Origin: Paraburkholderia tropica
GTDB lineage: Bacteria > Pseudomonadota > Gammaproteobacteria > Burkholderiales > Burkholderiaceae
DNA: 64,000 bases
Assembly (NCBI RefSeq): GCF_900109265.1
Contig: NZ_FNZM01000026.1
Span: 23,084-87,083 of the forward strand
Reading direction: 5' to 3'
The position numbers and the translations under genes are program-made. Under the pieces are notes generated by a model that saw nothing but the letters and a program-made list of their open reading frames with translations, was not told where the DNA came from and made no database searches. Shown here piece after piece: positions 37,071 to 45,725 of the stretch (within the stretch, counting starts at the first letter, position 1; every line of letters begins with the position of its first letter).

Positions 37071-37518
37071 CGCCGCAACATGGCATGGACGCGCCGCTGC
37101 GGGCCTGAGCACAGGCTTATGTCACGCGACCACGTTACCGTATTTCGAGCGCCAGCGCGGCGATTTCGGGCCCACTTCGCCGGTGCGTTCGATGTGCGCC
37201 GGGAGGACCCAGAGATTCGAGTGCAGATGATGAGGAATTGCGCGGTGTTGCGCAGCGCGTTTTCCACCGTGAACGCGAACTCGGGAGTGAAAGCGCGGCA
37301 AGTCGATCGCGCAGTCGGGTGTGAGCACGACGTTCCGGCACGCGAGCAGCGCCGGGCGAATCACGGGTTCGCCCTCGAACACATCCAGCCTGCAGCTCAC
37401 GGCGACGGTGAAGCAGAACGCCGAAAACGCGCGTCAGGCTGTATTCGAACCATACCGCTTCTTGACGCGTTCGGGACTATGGCGGCTGGACGAGTTTCAC
37501 TGTTGGCGTGAGGTTGTC
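37071..37518. other. Region with a dehydrogenase remnant only
   Basis: No intact gene. The minus strand carries the dehydrogenase fragment described separately; the rest shows no supportable frame. Confidence 0.4.
37300..37400 (-). pseudogene. 2-hydroxyacid dehydrogenase C-terminal fragment
   Basis: A short minus-strand piece reads LDVFEGEPVIRPALLACRNV then VLTPDCAI, which matches the end of the NAD domain of D-2-hydroxyacid dehydrogenases (gluconate/glyoxylate reductase type: LDVFEGEP...ALL...NVVLTPHIA). The catalytic His has become Cys (TPDC in place of TPH) and homology is lost on both sides. Confidence 0.55.
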
Positions 37519-37725
37519 ATGAAGAAAATGTGGCTATCTGTCGAGAAAGCGGTTTCCGATGGCACCCCCTGCGAATTGATGTTCGCAGACGACCGCGCAA
37601 TTTACCAAGATGCCGGCCCATTCTTCTTGCATGGAGACGGGCGGTGGTATCGGATCGTGCCGCCAATGCAGGAGGACAGGGTACCCACTCACTATCGTCC
37701 TTTGTGGTGGCTTCTGGAATCGTAG
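37519..37725 (+). CDS. Small hypothetical protein (68 aa)
   Basis: GTGAGGTTGTC precedes ATG 37519. The product (MKKMWLSVEKAVSDGTPCEL...) is compact, with aromatic-rich C-terminus (GRWYRIVPP, YRPLWWLLES). No family recognised. Confidence 0.55.
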   Translation: MKKMWLSVEKAVSDGTPCELMFADDRAIYQDAGPFFLHGDGRWYRIVPPMQEDRVPTHYRPLWWLLES

Positions 37726-37828
37726 TTTCCTGCTGCATTGTCATGCTCACGCTATGATTGAGCATCGGCACAGACGCAGGGACGAGCGCCCGGATGCCGG
37801 TGCTTCAATGGCAAGGATCAGGGTTGAA

Positions 37829-38152
37829 ATGATGGACGGGGAAAAGAACACCAATATTGGCGCGATAGTCGGCCGACTGCTGCAGCAGATGATCGAGCTT
37901 GGACTGACATGGGAGCAGGCGGTCGCGGTTTTCGGAATCGCAGCGAAAGCGTTGGCCCAGGCGGCTGCTAGTGCGAATGGCAAGGAGGCGACGGATTACC
38001 GGGAAATCGCGCGTCAGGGCCTGCTTGAGGCATTCGACCGCGAAGTTAACGTCGTCGTCACGAACGCTGGGTTGGAGCAGAATGAAAATGAAATGGAAGG
38101 CAATGCATTGCTTGCTATCGCCCAGCGCCGGAATAACCGGAAATACCACTGA
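37829..38152 (+). CDS. Small hypothetical, paralog of 33580 gene
   Basis: The product (about 107 residues) shares its core GRLLQQMIELGLTWEQAVAV and GIAAKALAQAAASA, the EAFDREVNV stretch and a basic C-terminus (NNRKYH) with the 33580 protein. CAGGGTTGAA lies before ATG 37829. Duplicate copies of an unknown small protein around sensor kinases suggest a related role, but nothing more can be said. Confidence 0.65.
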   Translation: MMDGEKNTNIGAIVGRLLQQMIELGLTWEQAVAVFGIAAKALAQAAASANGKEATDYREIARQGLLEAFDREVNVVVTNAGLEQNENEMEGNALLAIAQRRNNRKYH

Positions 38153-38266
38153 GCCGAATTTGCGAACCTCAGCAGCACGCAATTTTCGAGCCGCCTGCGG
38201 CCTACGAGCGTACCCGGCATTTCCGAGCGCGCGGGAGCTCGTAAGCCTGAATATCGGGCGTCGGAC

Positions 38267-38671
38267 CTAAGCCACGGTTACGCCATGGCAACCGGAAAAT
38301 TCAAAGATCTCATGCGCGGACTCGGGCGAACTCGCGCCAACGAGTGCCTTTACACGTTCTGCAAGGGCCGCCGACGTGGTGACGGGGATAACCGGCAGCT
38401 TTCTGTTTGCCGCCGCGTTGATCTGGTGAAAGCCTTCGATCCATCGTAGCGAGGATTCGGTGGGTACCACCAGCGGCATTTCAAACATGTCCTTGTCGAG
38501 GTAACGGGCGTGCAGGTCGATTCGCGCCGGATTCAGATAATAGAGGTCGTTCGATTCCATTACGGCCTTCAGCCTAGCCGTATCGGCGATGACGATCACC
38601 TGCGTGTCATTTTCGTCGAGCGCATCGTCGAGATGGCCGAGGGTGTTGGAGAACAGCGAGCATTTGATCAT
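38267..38671 (-). CDS. Hypothetical protein with ParB-like pattern (134 aa)
   Basis: The product (MIKCSLFSNTLGHLDDALDE...) includes VVPTESSLRWIEGFHQINAAANRKLP, reminiscent of the G-F-H-R-x-x-A-A loop of ParB-N-like domains, but with Gln in place of Arg. It is divergent from the DUF1016 gene, with a shared AT-rich control region between them. Ribosome binding site weak. Confidence 0.5.
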   Translation of the reverse strand: MIKCSLFSNTLGHLDDALDENDTQVIVIADTARLKAVMESNDLYYLNPARIDLHARYLDKDMFEMPLVVPTESSLRWIEGFHQINAAANRKLPVIPVTTSAALAERVKALVGASSPESAHEIFEFSGCHGVTVA

Positions 38672-38699
38672 TGGGCAGTCCCGTTGCTGGTGGTTGGTG

Positions 38700-38761
38700 G
38701 CATGATTTTATCTAACATAATATAAATTATCGATATTTCAATTGGGGTTGAATGCTATAAT
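38700..38761 (+). promoter_or_regulatory. AT-rich divergent promoter region with TATAAT box
   Basis: This 60-base island is the most AT-rich part of the window (TCTAACATAATATAAATTAT...) and ends in a perfect TATAAT (38756-38761) pointing towards the DUF1016 gene. No clear -35 hexamer at ideal spacing. AT-rich control regions on GC-rich replicons are typical targets of H-NS. Confidence 0.5.
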
Positions 38762-38854
38762 GGAAACGTGGCCGCAGCTAGCACTGCTCGCTGTCTGACA
38801 GTACCCTGTACGCGTTCGCCCCGATCCGACAACCGCAGCCCAACAAAATCGCGC

Positions 38855-39896
38855 ATGACCAACGAGCCAGCCAATCCCGTCTGGGCCGAAGATTATCGAG
38901 ACTGGCTCGCCGACGTCAAACAGCGCGTCGAGCACGCACGGCAACGCGCGGCGGCCAGCGTAAATCGCGAACTGGTAACCCTTTACTGGCAGATCGGACG
39001 CGACATTCTTGAGCGACAACTGGCCCAGGGCTGGGGCGCCGGGGTTATCGACCGTCTGGCGCGCGATCTCAAGACGGCGTTTCCCGACATGCGTGGATTT
39101 TCCCCGCGCAACCTCAAATACATGCGCGCGCTGGCCCAGGCGTTTCCGCAGCAGGAATTTGTGCAACAGCCCGTTGCACAATTACCGTGGTCCCACGTTG
39201 TCACCTTGCTCGACAAGCTTGACGACGCACCTCTGGTATGCGGGAAAATCCCTCGAACACGGCTGGTCGCGAAGCGTCCTGATCATGCAGATCGAGACCG
39301 CGGCGCACTCGCGTGCTGGCAACGCGGTGACAAATTTCGCCGACCGGCTGCCGTCGCCACAATCCGATCTCGCGCGGGACGCCCTGAAAGACCCGTATAT
39401 CTTCGACTTCCTGGGCTTGACCGAAAGCGCTCAGGAGCGCGATATCGAGCGTGCGCTCACGCAGCACATCACCCGTTTCCTGCTCGAACTGGGCGCCGGC
39501 TTTGCTTTTGTTGGCCGCCAATACCGCCTGGAAATAGGCGGCGACGAATTCTTCATTGATCTGCTTTTCTACCACTTGAAGTTGCGATGCTATATCGTCG
39601 TCGAATTGAAAACGACGCCCTTCAAGCCTGAATACGCCGGACAACTCAATTTCTATCTGTCCGCGATTGACGCCCAAGTCAAGGCGCCGGAAGACCAGCC
39701 GACCATAGGGCTGCTGCTGTGCAAGGAGAAAAACCGGCTTGTGGCCGAATACGCCTTGCGTGGCATGGCTAAGCCGATGGGCGTAGCCGAATACCAGCTC
39801 ATGCGTGAAGTGCCGCCAGCAATGGAAACAGGACTACCCACAATCGACCAGATCGAAGCCGAGCTCCGTCCAGACTTCCCTGACTCGACAAGTTAG
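38855..39896 (+). pseudogene. DUF1016/YhcG-type PDDEXK nuclease, frameshifted
   Basis: The first part (38855 to about 39225) has the DUF1016 N-terminal domain (YWQIGRDILERQLAQGWGAG, LARDLKTAFPDMRGFSPRNL, PWSHVVTLLDK). The second part, in another frame, has LEHGWSRSVLIMQIET, FDFLGL and the PDDEXK nuclease core: GGDEFFIDLLFYH (Asp) and IVVELKT (E-x-K). A one-base change near 39225 (DDAPL / LWYAGKSLEHGW) splits them. The family is found next to restriction systems and on mobile elements and is thought to process DNA. It is otherwise full length. Confidence 0.85.
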
Positions 39897-40555
39897 TTAT
39901 CGCGGCTGCGTTGAGTAGCGCCAGCCGGAGGCGCGAGTGTATCCGCGCCGCCCCACCCTCACTACCGCGCCTCAAACGCTCCATTCGTCACCAACTCGAA
40001 GCGCTCTGGGCGGGTACGAAAAACCATCATTCACCGTCACTTGCGGACCACCGTTACAGCCTCCCCGTGACAGTATCAATTCAGCGCCCCGGAGGGCCAC
40101 CGCAGGCACGCAACGTTCACCGGCGACCGATCAGAGTCGAGTCCGCATGCGCATCAGAACGCCCCACCCCTATCTGTGCCACGCGTTTCGTTCACCAGCC
40201 ACACGTCACTGCCCACCGTAGCTAAACGCAAAAATGTCCCATTATTGCCGATGATAAGCGACATTTTGTCTTCTCCATGCCAATTCGCGCATCCTGTCAC
40301 TATGTGCCCGTCCGGACTGCAAGATCCCGACTCACTGACCGCTTAGTTGAGCATTCAGCACTTCCCCCTCCCGCCAAGCTTATGGAAAGCAGTCCGTTGA
40401 ATGTCGCGGGTAGGCGTTCGGGTAAGATGATCTCGTTGATCGTTAGTTGCATTAAAGAGAGAGGCAACAGGTACTTCCTAGATGTTCGCCACAGGCGCCT
40501 TAACCTCCGTCTTTAAAGCCGAGTGCAGCGATATTTTTATCCCCGACCGGTCCGC
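39897..40555. other. Region without a gene; possible mobile-element end
   Basis: About 660 bases. Frames are short and unsupported. The inverted repeat at 40232-40267 is the only structured element. Confidence 0.4.
40232..40267. repeat. Inverted repeat resembling an IS end
   Basis: AAAATGTC and GACATTTT form a perfect 8-base inverted repeat around CCATTATTGCCGATGATAAG. The arrangement resembles the multiple terminal sequences of IS21-family elements as I remember them, but no istAB genes are near, so at most it is an isolated end. Confidence 0.4.
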
Positions 40556-42100
40556 CTAGCCCAGCTTTGGTACCCTACGATGGAGTGTCGCCTGTTCAAA
40601 CGCGTAGGCCATAGCAATCAAGGCAGCCTCGCTCCACTGCCGCCCGACGAAGATAATTCCGAACGGGGATCCCGATTCGTAGTATCCGGCCGGCACCGTC
40701 ACGCCCGGCAACCCGGCGATATTCAGTTCCCCCACCGTCGTTTCCTGGATAGTCTCCTTGCTCCCGAACAGGGGCAGTTCGCTGCGCATCTGCGGAAACA
40801 CAAGTGCATCGAGCCGATGTTCCGTCATCACGGCATCGAAAATCTTCAGATACCTCGCTTTCAACTCAATGAATTCAGAGAGATCCGGCGGACTCGCCGG
40901 ATTGGCGAGCGCGGCTCTGAACTGCGTGAGGTTCTGCAGATAGCCAAGAATCTCGCCGGGCGCAAACACGTCCTGAGCCGCTGTCGCCTTCGCAAACTCG
41001 GCGAACGTTTTCAGAGCGGCATCCGGCCCCAGACGCTTCAAATACTGCTCAAGATCGTACGGAATCGATTCGAGGCCTCGCGCGTCGAAATTCGGAAGCG
41101 GCGCCGTCGGCTCGCGGAGCGAAGCAAAGCCGGTGCCGGCAAACGGGTCGTCGACGAGCGTCGCCCCTGCATCCCGCAATTCCTGCTTCGTGCGCTCGTA
41201 CAAATGCGCGGCTTCATCCGAGAGCGGCTGCGCCCGCCATCCCGCGCCATACAGACCGATCCGCTTGCCCATCAGCGCGTCGGCGCGCAGACCTGCGGTG
41301 TAGCCGCCCTCCGGTTCGTGTCCGACCGACGCGAGGGTCTTGGGGTCCTCGGCCGTGTAGCCCGCCAGCACGTCGAGGCAAAGCGCGGCATCGCGCACGG
41401 TTCGCGCGATCGGGCCAACCACATCACGATTACCTGAAAGCGGAACCACACCCGCATTCGGCACGAGGCCGATCGTCGGCTTGATGCCGACCAGATCCTG
41501 TGACGATGCAGGGTTCTGGATCGAGCCCCCGGTCTCTTCGGCAAGCCCAAGCACAGCCATTGCAGACGCAACGGCCGCCGCGGTACCGGCACTACTCGCT
41601 CCGGGTACGCGGTCCGGCATCACGACGTTGCGCGTAGGACCGGCCCAGCTGTCGTCGGCGTGCGTACCGGAATGGCTGAGCACCGGTACGTTGGTCTTGC
41701 CGAGCAGAATCGCGCCAGCCGCGCGCATCCGCGCGACCACTGGCGAATCGGTTGCCGGCATCAGATCGACACCGCCCGTCTTGCTGTACAACAACGACCA
41801 GCCTGCCGTAGTCGGAAAGCCGACCATGTCCATCGGATCCTTGATCACGGCAGGCACGCCAGCCAGCGGCCCCAATGCCTCGCCCGCCGCGCGGCGCCGG
41901 TCGATCTCGCGCGCGTCGTCGAGTGCTGCGTGGTTCAGGAAAATTATCGCGTTGTACTGATCGTTTAGCGCATCGATGCGAGCGAAGCACGCGCGTGCCA
42001 GCGATTCGGCCGTGAAGCGGCCCTCGGCAAAGCCGGCTTGGACGCGCTCGACGGTCAGCGTGTCGAGATCGATTGGCGTGGTGTCTTGCGTTTGCGACAT
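40556..42100 (-). CDS. Amidase, amidase-signature family
   Basis: This 514-residue enzyme would hydrolyse an amide to acid plus ammonia. The amidase-signature triad is visible: Lys in AVIKDPMDMVG, the cis-Ser in GASSAGTAAAVASA and the nucleophile Ser in ETGGSIQNPAS. No signal peptide. It is the last gene of the urtABCDE-like operon (97 bases after urtE), so the importer probably brings in its substrate. It is unrelated to the nitrilase-type AmiE of Pseudomonas, although it sits under the same kind of AmiC/AmiR control. Confidence 0.9.
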   Translation of the reverse strand: MSQTQDTTPIDLDTLTVERVQAGFAEGRFTAESLARACFARIDALNDQYNAIIFLNHAALDDAREIDRRRAAGEALGPLAGVPAVIKDPMDMVGFPTTAGWSLLYSKTGGVDLMPATDSPVVARMRAAGAILLGKTNVPVLSHSGTHADDSWAGPTRNVVMPDRVPGASSAGTAAAVASAMAVLGLAEETGGSIQNPASSQDLVGIKPTIGLVPNAGVVPLSGNRDVVGPIARTVRDAALCLDVLAGYTAEDPKTLASVGHEPEGGYTAGLRADALMGKRIGLYGAGWRAQPLSDEAAHLYERTKQELRDAGATLVDDPFAGTGFASLREPTAPLPNFDARGLESIPYDLEQYLKRLGPDAALKTFAEFAKATAAQDVFAPGEILGYLQNLTQFRAALANPASPPDLSEFIELKARYLKIFDAVMTEHRLDALVFPQMRSELPLFGSKETIQETTVGELNIAGLPGVTVPAGYYESGSPFGIIFVGRQWSEAALIAMAYAFEQATLHRRVPKLG

Positions 42101-42197
42101 GGTGCATCCCAGGTTCAGTGGTCAAACATCGCATGCACGCGAGGCGCATGCGTCTCGTGGCCAGCCGTCGACGGACGCCCATCGCGCCCATGAGCGG

Positions 42198-42887
42198 TCA
42201 GACCGTCAGAAACGTCATGATCTTGTCGGCGTCGATGCCGTCGCGCGCCGCCTCGTGCGCGAAGCGGCCGCGCTCGATAATCAGGAAGCGGTCGGCGATG
42301 TCGAGCGTGAACGACAACACCTGCTCGGACACCAGCAGCGCGAAGCCGCGTTCCGTCTTGAGCCGGTTCAGCGTGCGCGCAATGTCCTTGATGATCGACG
42401 GCTGGATGCCTTCGGTCGGTTCGTCGAGGATCAGGACTTTTGGCTCCGAGACCAGGGCGCGCGCGATGGCGAGTTGCTGCTGCTGGCCGCCGGACAGATT
42501 GCCGCCGCGCCGCCCCCGCATCTCCCAGAGCACGGGAAACGCCTCGAAGATATAGTCGGGAATTGTCGGGCGACGCACCCGCTCCATGCCGCTCAGGATG
42601 TTTTCCTCGACCGAGACATTCGGAAAAATCATCCTCCCTTGCGGCACGAACCCGAAGCCAGCGGACACGCGACGATCGCTGCGCGCCTGCGCAAGATCGC
42701 AGCCGTTCAGTTCGATGCGCCCGCTGCGAGACGGAATCATGCCGATCATCGCCTTCATCAGCGTGGTCTTGCCCATACCGTTGCGGCCCATCACTGCGAG
42801 CGTTTCACCGGCCGCGAGAGAAAAATTCAGGTCGTGCAGCACGTGGCTCTCGCCGTAGTACACGTTCAGGTTTTCGACATTCAGCAT
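42198..42887 (-). CDS. urtE: Urea/amide ABC transporter ATP-binding protein UrtE
   Basis: This 229-residue LivF-type ATPase has Walker A GRNGMGKTT, the signature LSGGQQQQLAIARAL and Walker B LILDEPTEGIQ. The TEGIQPS form of the D-loop is the mark of UrtE subunits rather than amino-acid LivF. It starts two bases after the urtD stop. With UrtD it drives import through UrtB and UrtC. Confidence 0.92.
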   Translation of the reverse strand: MLNVENLNVYYGESHVLHDLNFSLAAGETLAVMGRNGMGKTTLMKAMIGMIPSRSGRIELNGCDLAQARSDRRVSAGFGFVPQGRMIFPNVSVEENILSGMERVRRPTIPDYIFEAFPVLWEMRGRRGGNLSGGQQQQLAIARALVSEPKVLILDEPTEGIQPSIIKDIARTLNRLKTERGFALLVSEQVLSFTLDIADRFLIIERGRFAHEAARDGIDADKIMTFLTV

Positions 42888-42889
42888 CT

Positions 42890-43627
42890 TCAGTGTCCCA
42901 GGTAGACCTCGACCACGCGCGGATCCTGCTGCACCGCGCTCATCGGTCCTTCGACGAGTTTCCTGCCCTGATGCAGCACCGTGACCTTGTGCGCAATCGA
43001 CCTCACAAACTCCATGTCGTGCTCGATGACGATCACCGAACGCCCGCGCGCGATTTCACGCAGCAACTCGGCCGTCAGTTCCCGTTCCTTCGCGCTCATC
43101 CCGGCTACGGGTTCGTCGAGCATCAGCAGCGCCGGATCCTGCATCAGCAGCATGCCGATTTCGAGCCATTGCTTCTGCCCGTGCGACAGCAGCCCCGCAC
43201 GGCGGCCAAGCTGGTCGGACAGGAAGATCTTCCCGGCGATCTCGTCGATCGCCTCGCGTAACGCAGCGTCGCGTCGGAAGAACAGCGAGCCGAGCACGTC
43301 GCGCTTGCGCGGGTAGGAAATCTCGAGGTTTTCCTCGACCGTCAGTTCTTCGTACACCATCGGATTCTGGAACTTGCGTCCCACGCCCGCGCGCGTAATC
43401 TGGTACTCAAGCATCTGTTCCAGATGAAGCCCGTTGAAGCAGATCGTGCCCGACGTCGGCTTTGTCTTGCCACAGATCATGTCGAGCAGCGTCGTCTTGC
43501 CAGCGCCATTCGGGCCGATCACGACGTGCAATTCGTTCGCATCGACATAAAAATTCAGCTCGTCGATGGCCTTGAAGCCGTCGAACGACACGGTCAGGTT
43601 CTCGACCGACAACACGAGGCCGTTCAT
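42890..43627 (-). CDS. urtD: Urea/amide ABC transporter ATP-binding protein UrtD
   Basis: This 245-residue LivG-type ATPase has FDGFKAIDELNFYVD, Walker A GPNGAGKTT, a shortened signature LSHGQKQWLEIGMLL and Walker B LLMLDEPVAGM. The LSHGQKQWLEI motif is typical of UrtD. It overlaps urtC by four bases (start within its stop), so the two are translationally coupled. Confidence 0.93.
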   Translation of the reverse strand: MNGLVLSVENLTVSFDGFKAIDELNFYVDANELHVVIGPNGAGKTTLLDMICGKTKPTSGTICFNGLHLEQMLEYQITRAGVGRKFQNPMVYEELTVEENLEISYPRKRDVLGSLFFRRDAALREAIDEIAGKIFLSDQLGRRAGLLSHGQKQWLEIGMLLMQDPALLMLDEPVAGMSAKERELTAELLREIARGRSVIVIEHDMEFVRSIAHKVTVLHQGRKLVEGPMSAVQQDPRVVEVYLGH

Positions 43628-44760
43628 TGCGTGCCCTCCCGATCAGGCGCGAAAGATTGCAGTAATCCGGCCAGTCCCTTCGGCAGATACATCGGCACCA
43701 CGATGAACAGCGCGCCGATCAGATACATCCAGAAGCCGACGAAATGCTCCGACAGGTAGCTCTTGCCGGCCCCGACCACGAGCGCGCCGTAGACGGCGCC
43801 GACCATCGACAGACGCCCTCCTACGGCTGCGTAAATCACCATTTCCACCGATGGCACGATTCCGCAGATCGACGGCGACGCGAAACCGACTTGCAGCGTG
43901 AACAACGCGCCGCCGATCGCCGAGCACATCGCGGCCATCGCGAACACGAACGCCTTGAACATCGCCGTGTCGTAGCCCGAGAAGCGGATCCGGTCCTCGC
44001 GGTCGCGGATCGCGACGAGCACCTTGCCGAGACGGCTGCGCACGATGAAGCGGCCGAGCAGCACGATGGCGAGCAGCAGCACCGCGCCGATGTAGTACAG
44101 CACGCGCACCGCACCGTTGCTCTGCACGTTGTAGCCCATGAATGTCGGCAGGTTCGTGATGCCGTTCACGCCGCCGGTATAGCCCTGCTGGCCGATGATC
44201 ACAATCGACAGGATCGAAGCAAGCGCGAGCGTGACGATCGAGAAGTACACGCCACCGACGCGCTTGCGAAAGTTCGCGTAGGCCAGCAGGAATGCGAGCC
44301 CGGCCGGAACGAGCAGGATCGCCGGGATCACGAATCCGACGTGCGCGAACGGTTTCCACCAGAACGGCAAGTCGGTGATGCCGTTCCAGGTCATGAAGTC
44401 GGGCACCGGCGCCCCGCCACCGCCGAACACCGCGGCGGCCGGATCGGCGGCCGTTGCCTCGAGCTTCATGTTCATCGCCATGAAATAGCTGCCGAGCCCG
44501 AAGAAAATGCCCTGGCCGAGGCTCAGAATCCCGCCGTAGCCCCAGGCGAGAACCAGGCCGGCTGCGCAGAATGCGAACGTCAGATACTTCGCGAAAAGGC
44601 CGAGTCGAAATGTGTCGCATAACAGCGGGATCGCGACGAGCAGCACGATCGCGAGCCCGACCACGCTGTAACGGTTCGCGAACGCGACGAGGCTGCTGCC
44701 GGCCGCCGCCGCATTGGGTCGCACAGCAGGCGCGACCGGGGAGGACGAAAGATCTTTCAT
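43624..44760 (-). CDS. urtC: Urea/amide ABC transporter permease UrtC
   Basis: This 378-residue inner-membrane permease of the LivM type has about ten hydrophobic segments and the UrtC-specific GYGGILSLGQGIFFGLGSYF motif. Another conserved stretch is VGFASPSICGIVPSVEMVIY near the end. It starts four bases after the urtB stop. Confidence 0.93.
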   Translation of the reverse strand: MKDLSSSPVAPAVRPNAAAAGSSLVAFANRYSVVGLAIVLLVAIPLLCDTFRLGLFAKYLTFAFCAAGLVLAWGYGGILSLGQGIFFGLGSYFMAMNMKLEATAADPAAAVFGGGGAPVPDFMTWNGITDLPFWWKPFAHVGFVIPAILLVPAGLAFLLAYANFRKRVGGVYFSIVTLALASILSIVIIGQQGYTGGVNGITNLPTFMGYNVQSNGAVRVLYYIGAVLLLAIVLLGRFIVRSRLGKVLVAIRDREDRIRFSGYDTAMFKAFVFAMAAMCSAIGGALFTLQVGFASPSICGIVPSVEMVIYAAVGGRLSMVGAVYGALVVGAGKSYLSEHFVGFWMYLIGALFIVVPMYLPKGLAGLLQSFAPDREGTQ

Positions 44761-44764
44761 GGGC

Positions 44765-45664
44765 TCACCGCCGAAGTTTGAGGGCGAACAGGCCGTTGGG
44801 CCGGAAATACAGCGCGACGATCACAAGCATCAGGATCGAGGCCTTCGCCATGGAGCCGCTCAGTACGAGTTCCAGCAGCGACTGCATCTGACCGATCGAG
44901 AACGCCGACAGGAACGTGCCGACCAGGCTGTCGACGCCGCCGAACACCACCACCACGAAGGTGTCGACGATGTACTGCTGGCCGGTGACAGGCCCCGTCG
45001 AGGCCAGCAGCGTCAGCGCACTCCCGGCGATCCCGGCCAGCCCGCAGCCGAGCCCGAACGTCACGGCGTCGACGCGCTGCGCATCGATACCGGCGGCGCC
45101 GGCCATCGCGCGGTTTTGCATCACGCAGCGAATGCGCAGTCCCCAGCGGCTGCGGAACAGAAACAGGAAAACCGCCAACGCGACACAGCCCGTCAATCCG
45201 ATGATGAACAAGCGGCTCAGCGGGATCGTAGTGCCCCCGAGCGGCCACGCGCCTTGCAGCCAGCTCACCGTCGGCACGCTGACGTCGACGGGGCCGAACA
45301 GCTGACGAAAGACCTGCTGCAAGACCAGCGACAGGCCCCAGGTGGCCAGCATCGTATCGAGCGGCCGTTTGTAGAGGCGGCGGATCATCACGCGTTCGAG
45401 CAGCACCCCCACCGCAAACGTAGTGGAGAACGCGACCACGATGCCGACGAGGAAATACACGCCCATCAGCGACGGCAGCCAGCGCTGGAAGACTTGCGCG
45501 CACAGATAGGTCATGTACGCGCCGAGCGCCATCAGTTCGCCGTGCGCCATGTTGATCACGCCCATCAGGCCGAACACGATCGCGAGGCCTAGCGCCATGA
45601 GCGCCAGCACCGTAAACAAGGACAGGCCGTTGAAGACCTGCGTGAGCAACAAATCGGGAGTCAT
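44765..45664 (-). CDS. urtB: Urea/amide ABC transporter permease UrtB
   Basis: This 299-residue LivH-type permease has GLAIVFGLMGVINMAHGELM near the N-terminus and GLGCGLAGIAGSALTLL in the middle, the EAA-like loop region. It lacks the long periplasmic N-terminal extension that some UrtB proteins have. It lies 61 bases after the urtA-like gene on the same transcript. Confidence 0.93.
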   Translation of the reverse strand: MTPDLLLTQVFNGLSLFTVLALMALGLAIVFGLMGVINMAHGELMALGAYMTYLCAQVFQRWLPSLMGVYFLVGIVVAFSTTFAVGVLLERVMIRRLYKRPLDTMLATWGLSLVLQQVFRQLFGPVDVSVPTVSWLQGAWPLGGTTIPLSRLFIIGLTGCVALAVFLFLFRSRWGLRIRCVMQNRAMAGAAGIDAQRVDAVTFGLGCGLAGIAGSALTLLASTGPVTGQQYIVDTFVVVVFGGVDSLVGTFLSAFSIGQMQSLLELVLSGSMAKASILMLVIVALYFRPNGLFALKLRR

Positions 45665-45725
45665 AGTCGATCACCGGAAGAACGCGTGGCCGGGGCGGCC
45701 ACGCCAGAAGCGCCAACGCGCGCGC

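Noticed and set aside
40277..40516. 79-codon plus-strand ORF before the amidase
   Set aside because: No ribosome binding site, family or codon bias; probably chance.
43643..44620. 325-codon minus-strand ORF inside urtC and the long plus-strand ORFs opposite urtB/urtC
   Set aside because: They are shadow frames of GC-rich permease genes, full of Arg/His/Ala with no family, while urtB and urtC match their families end to end.
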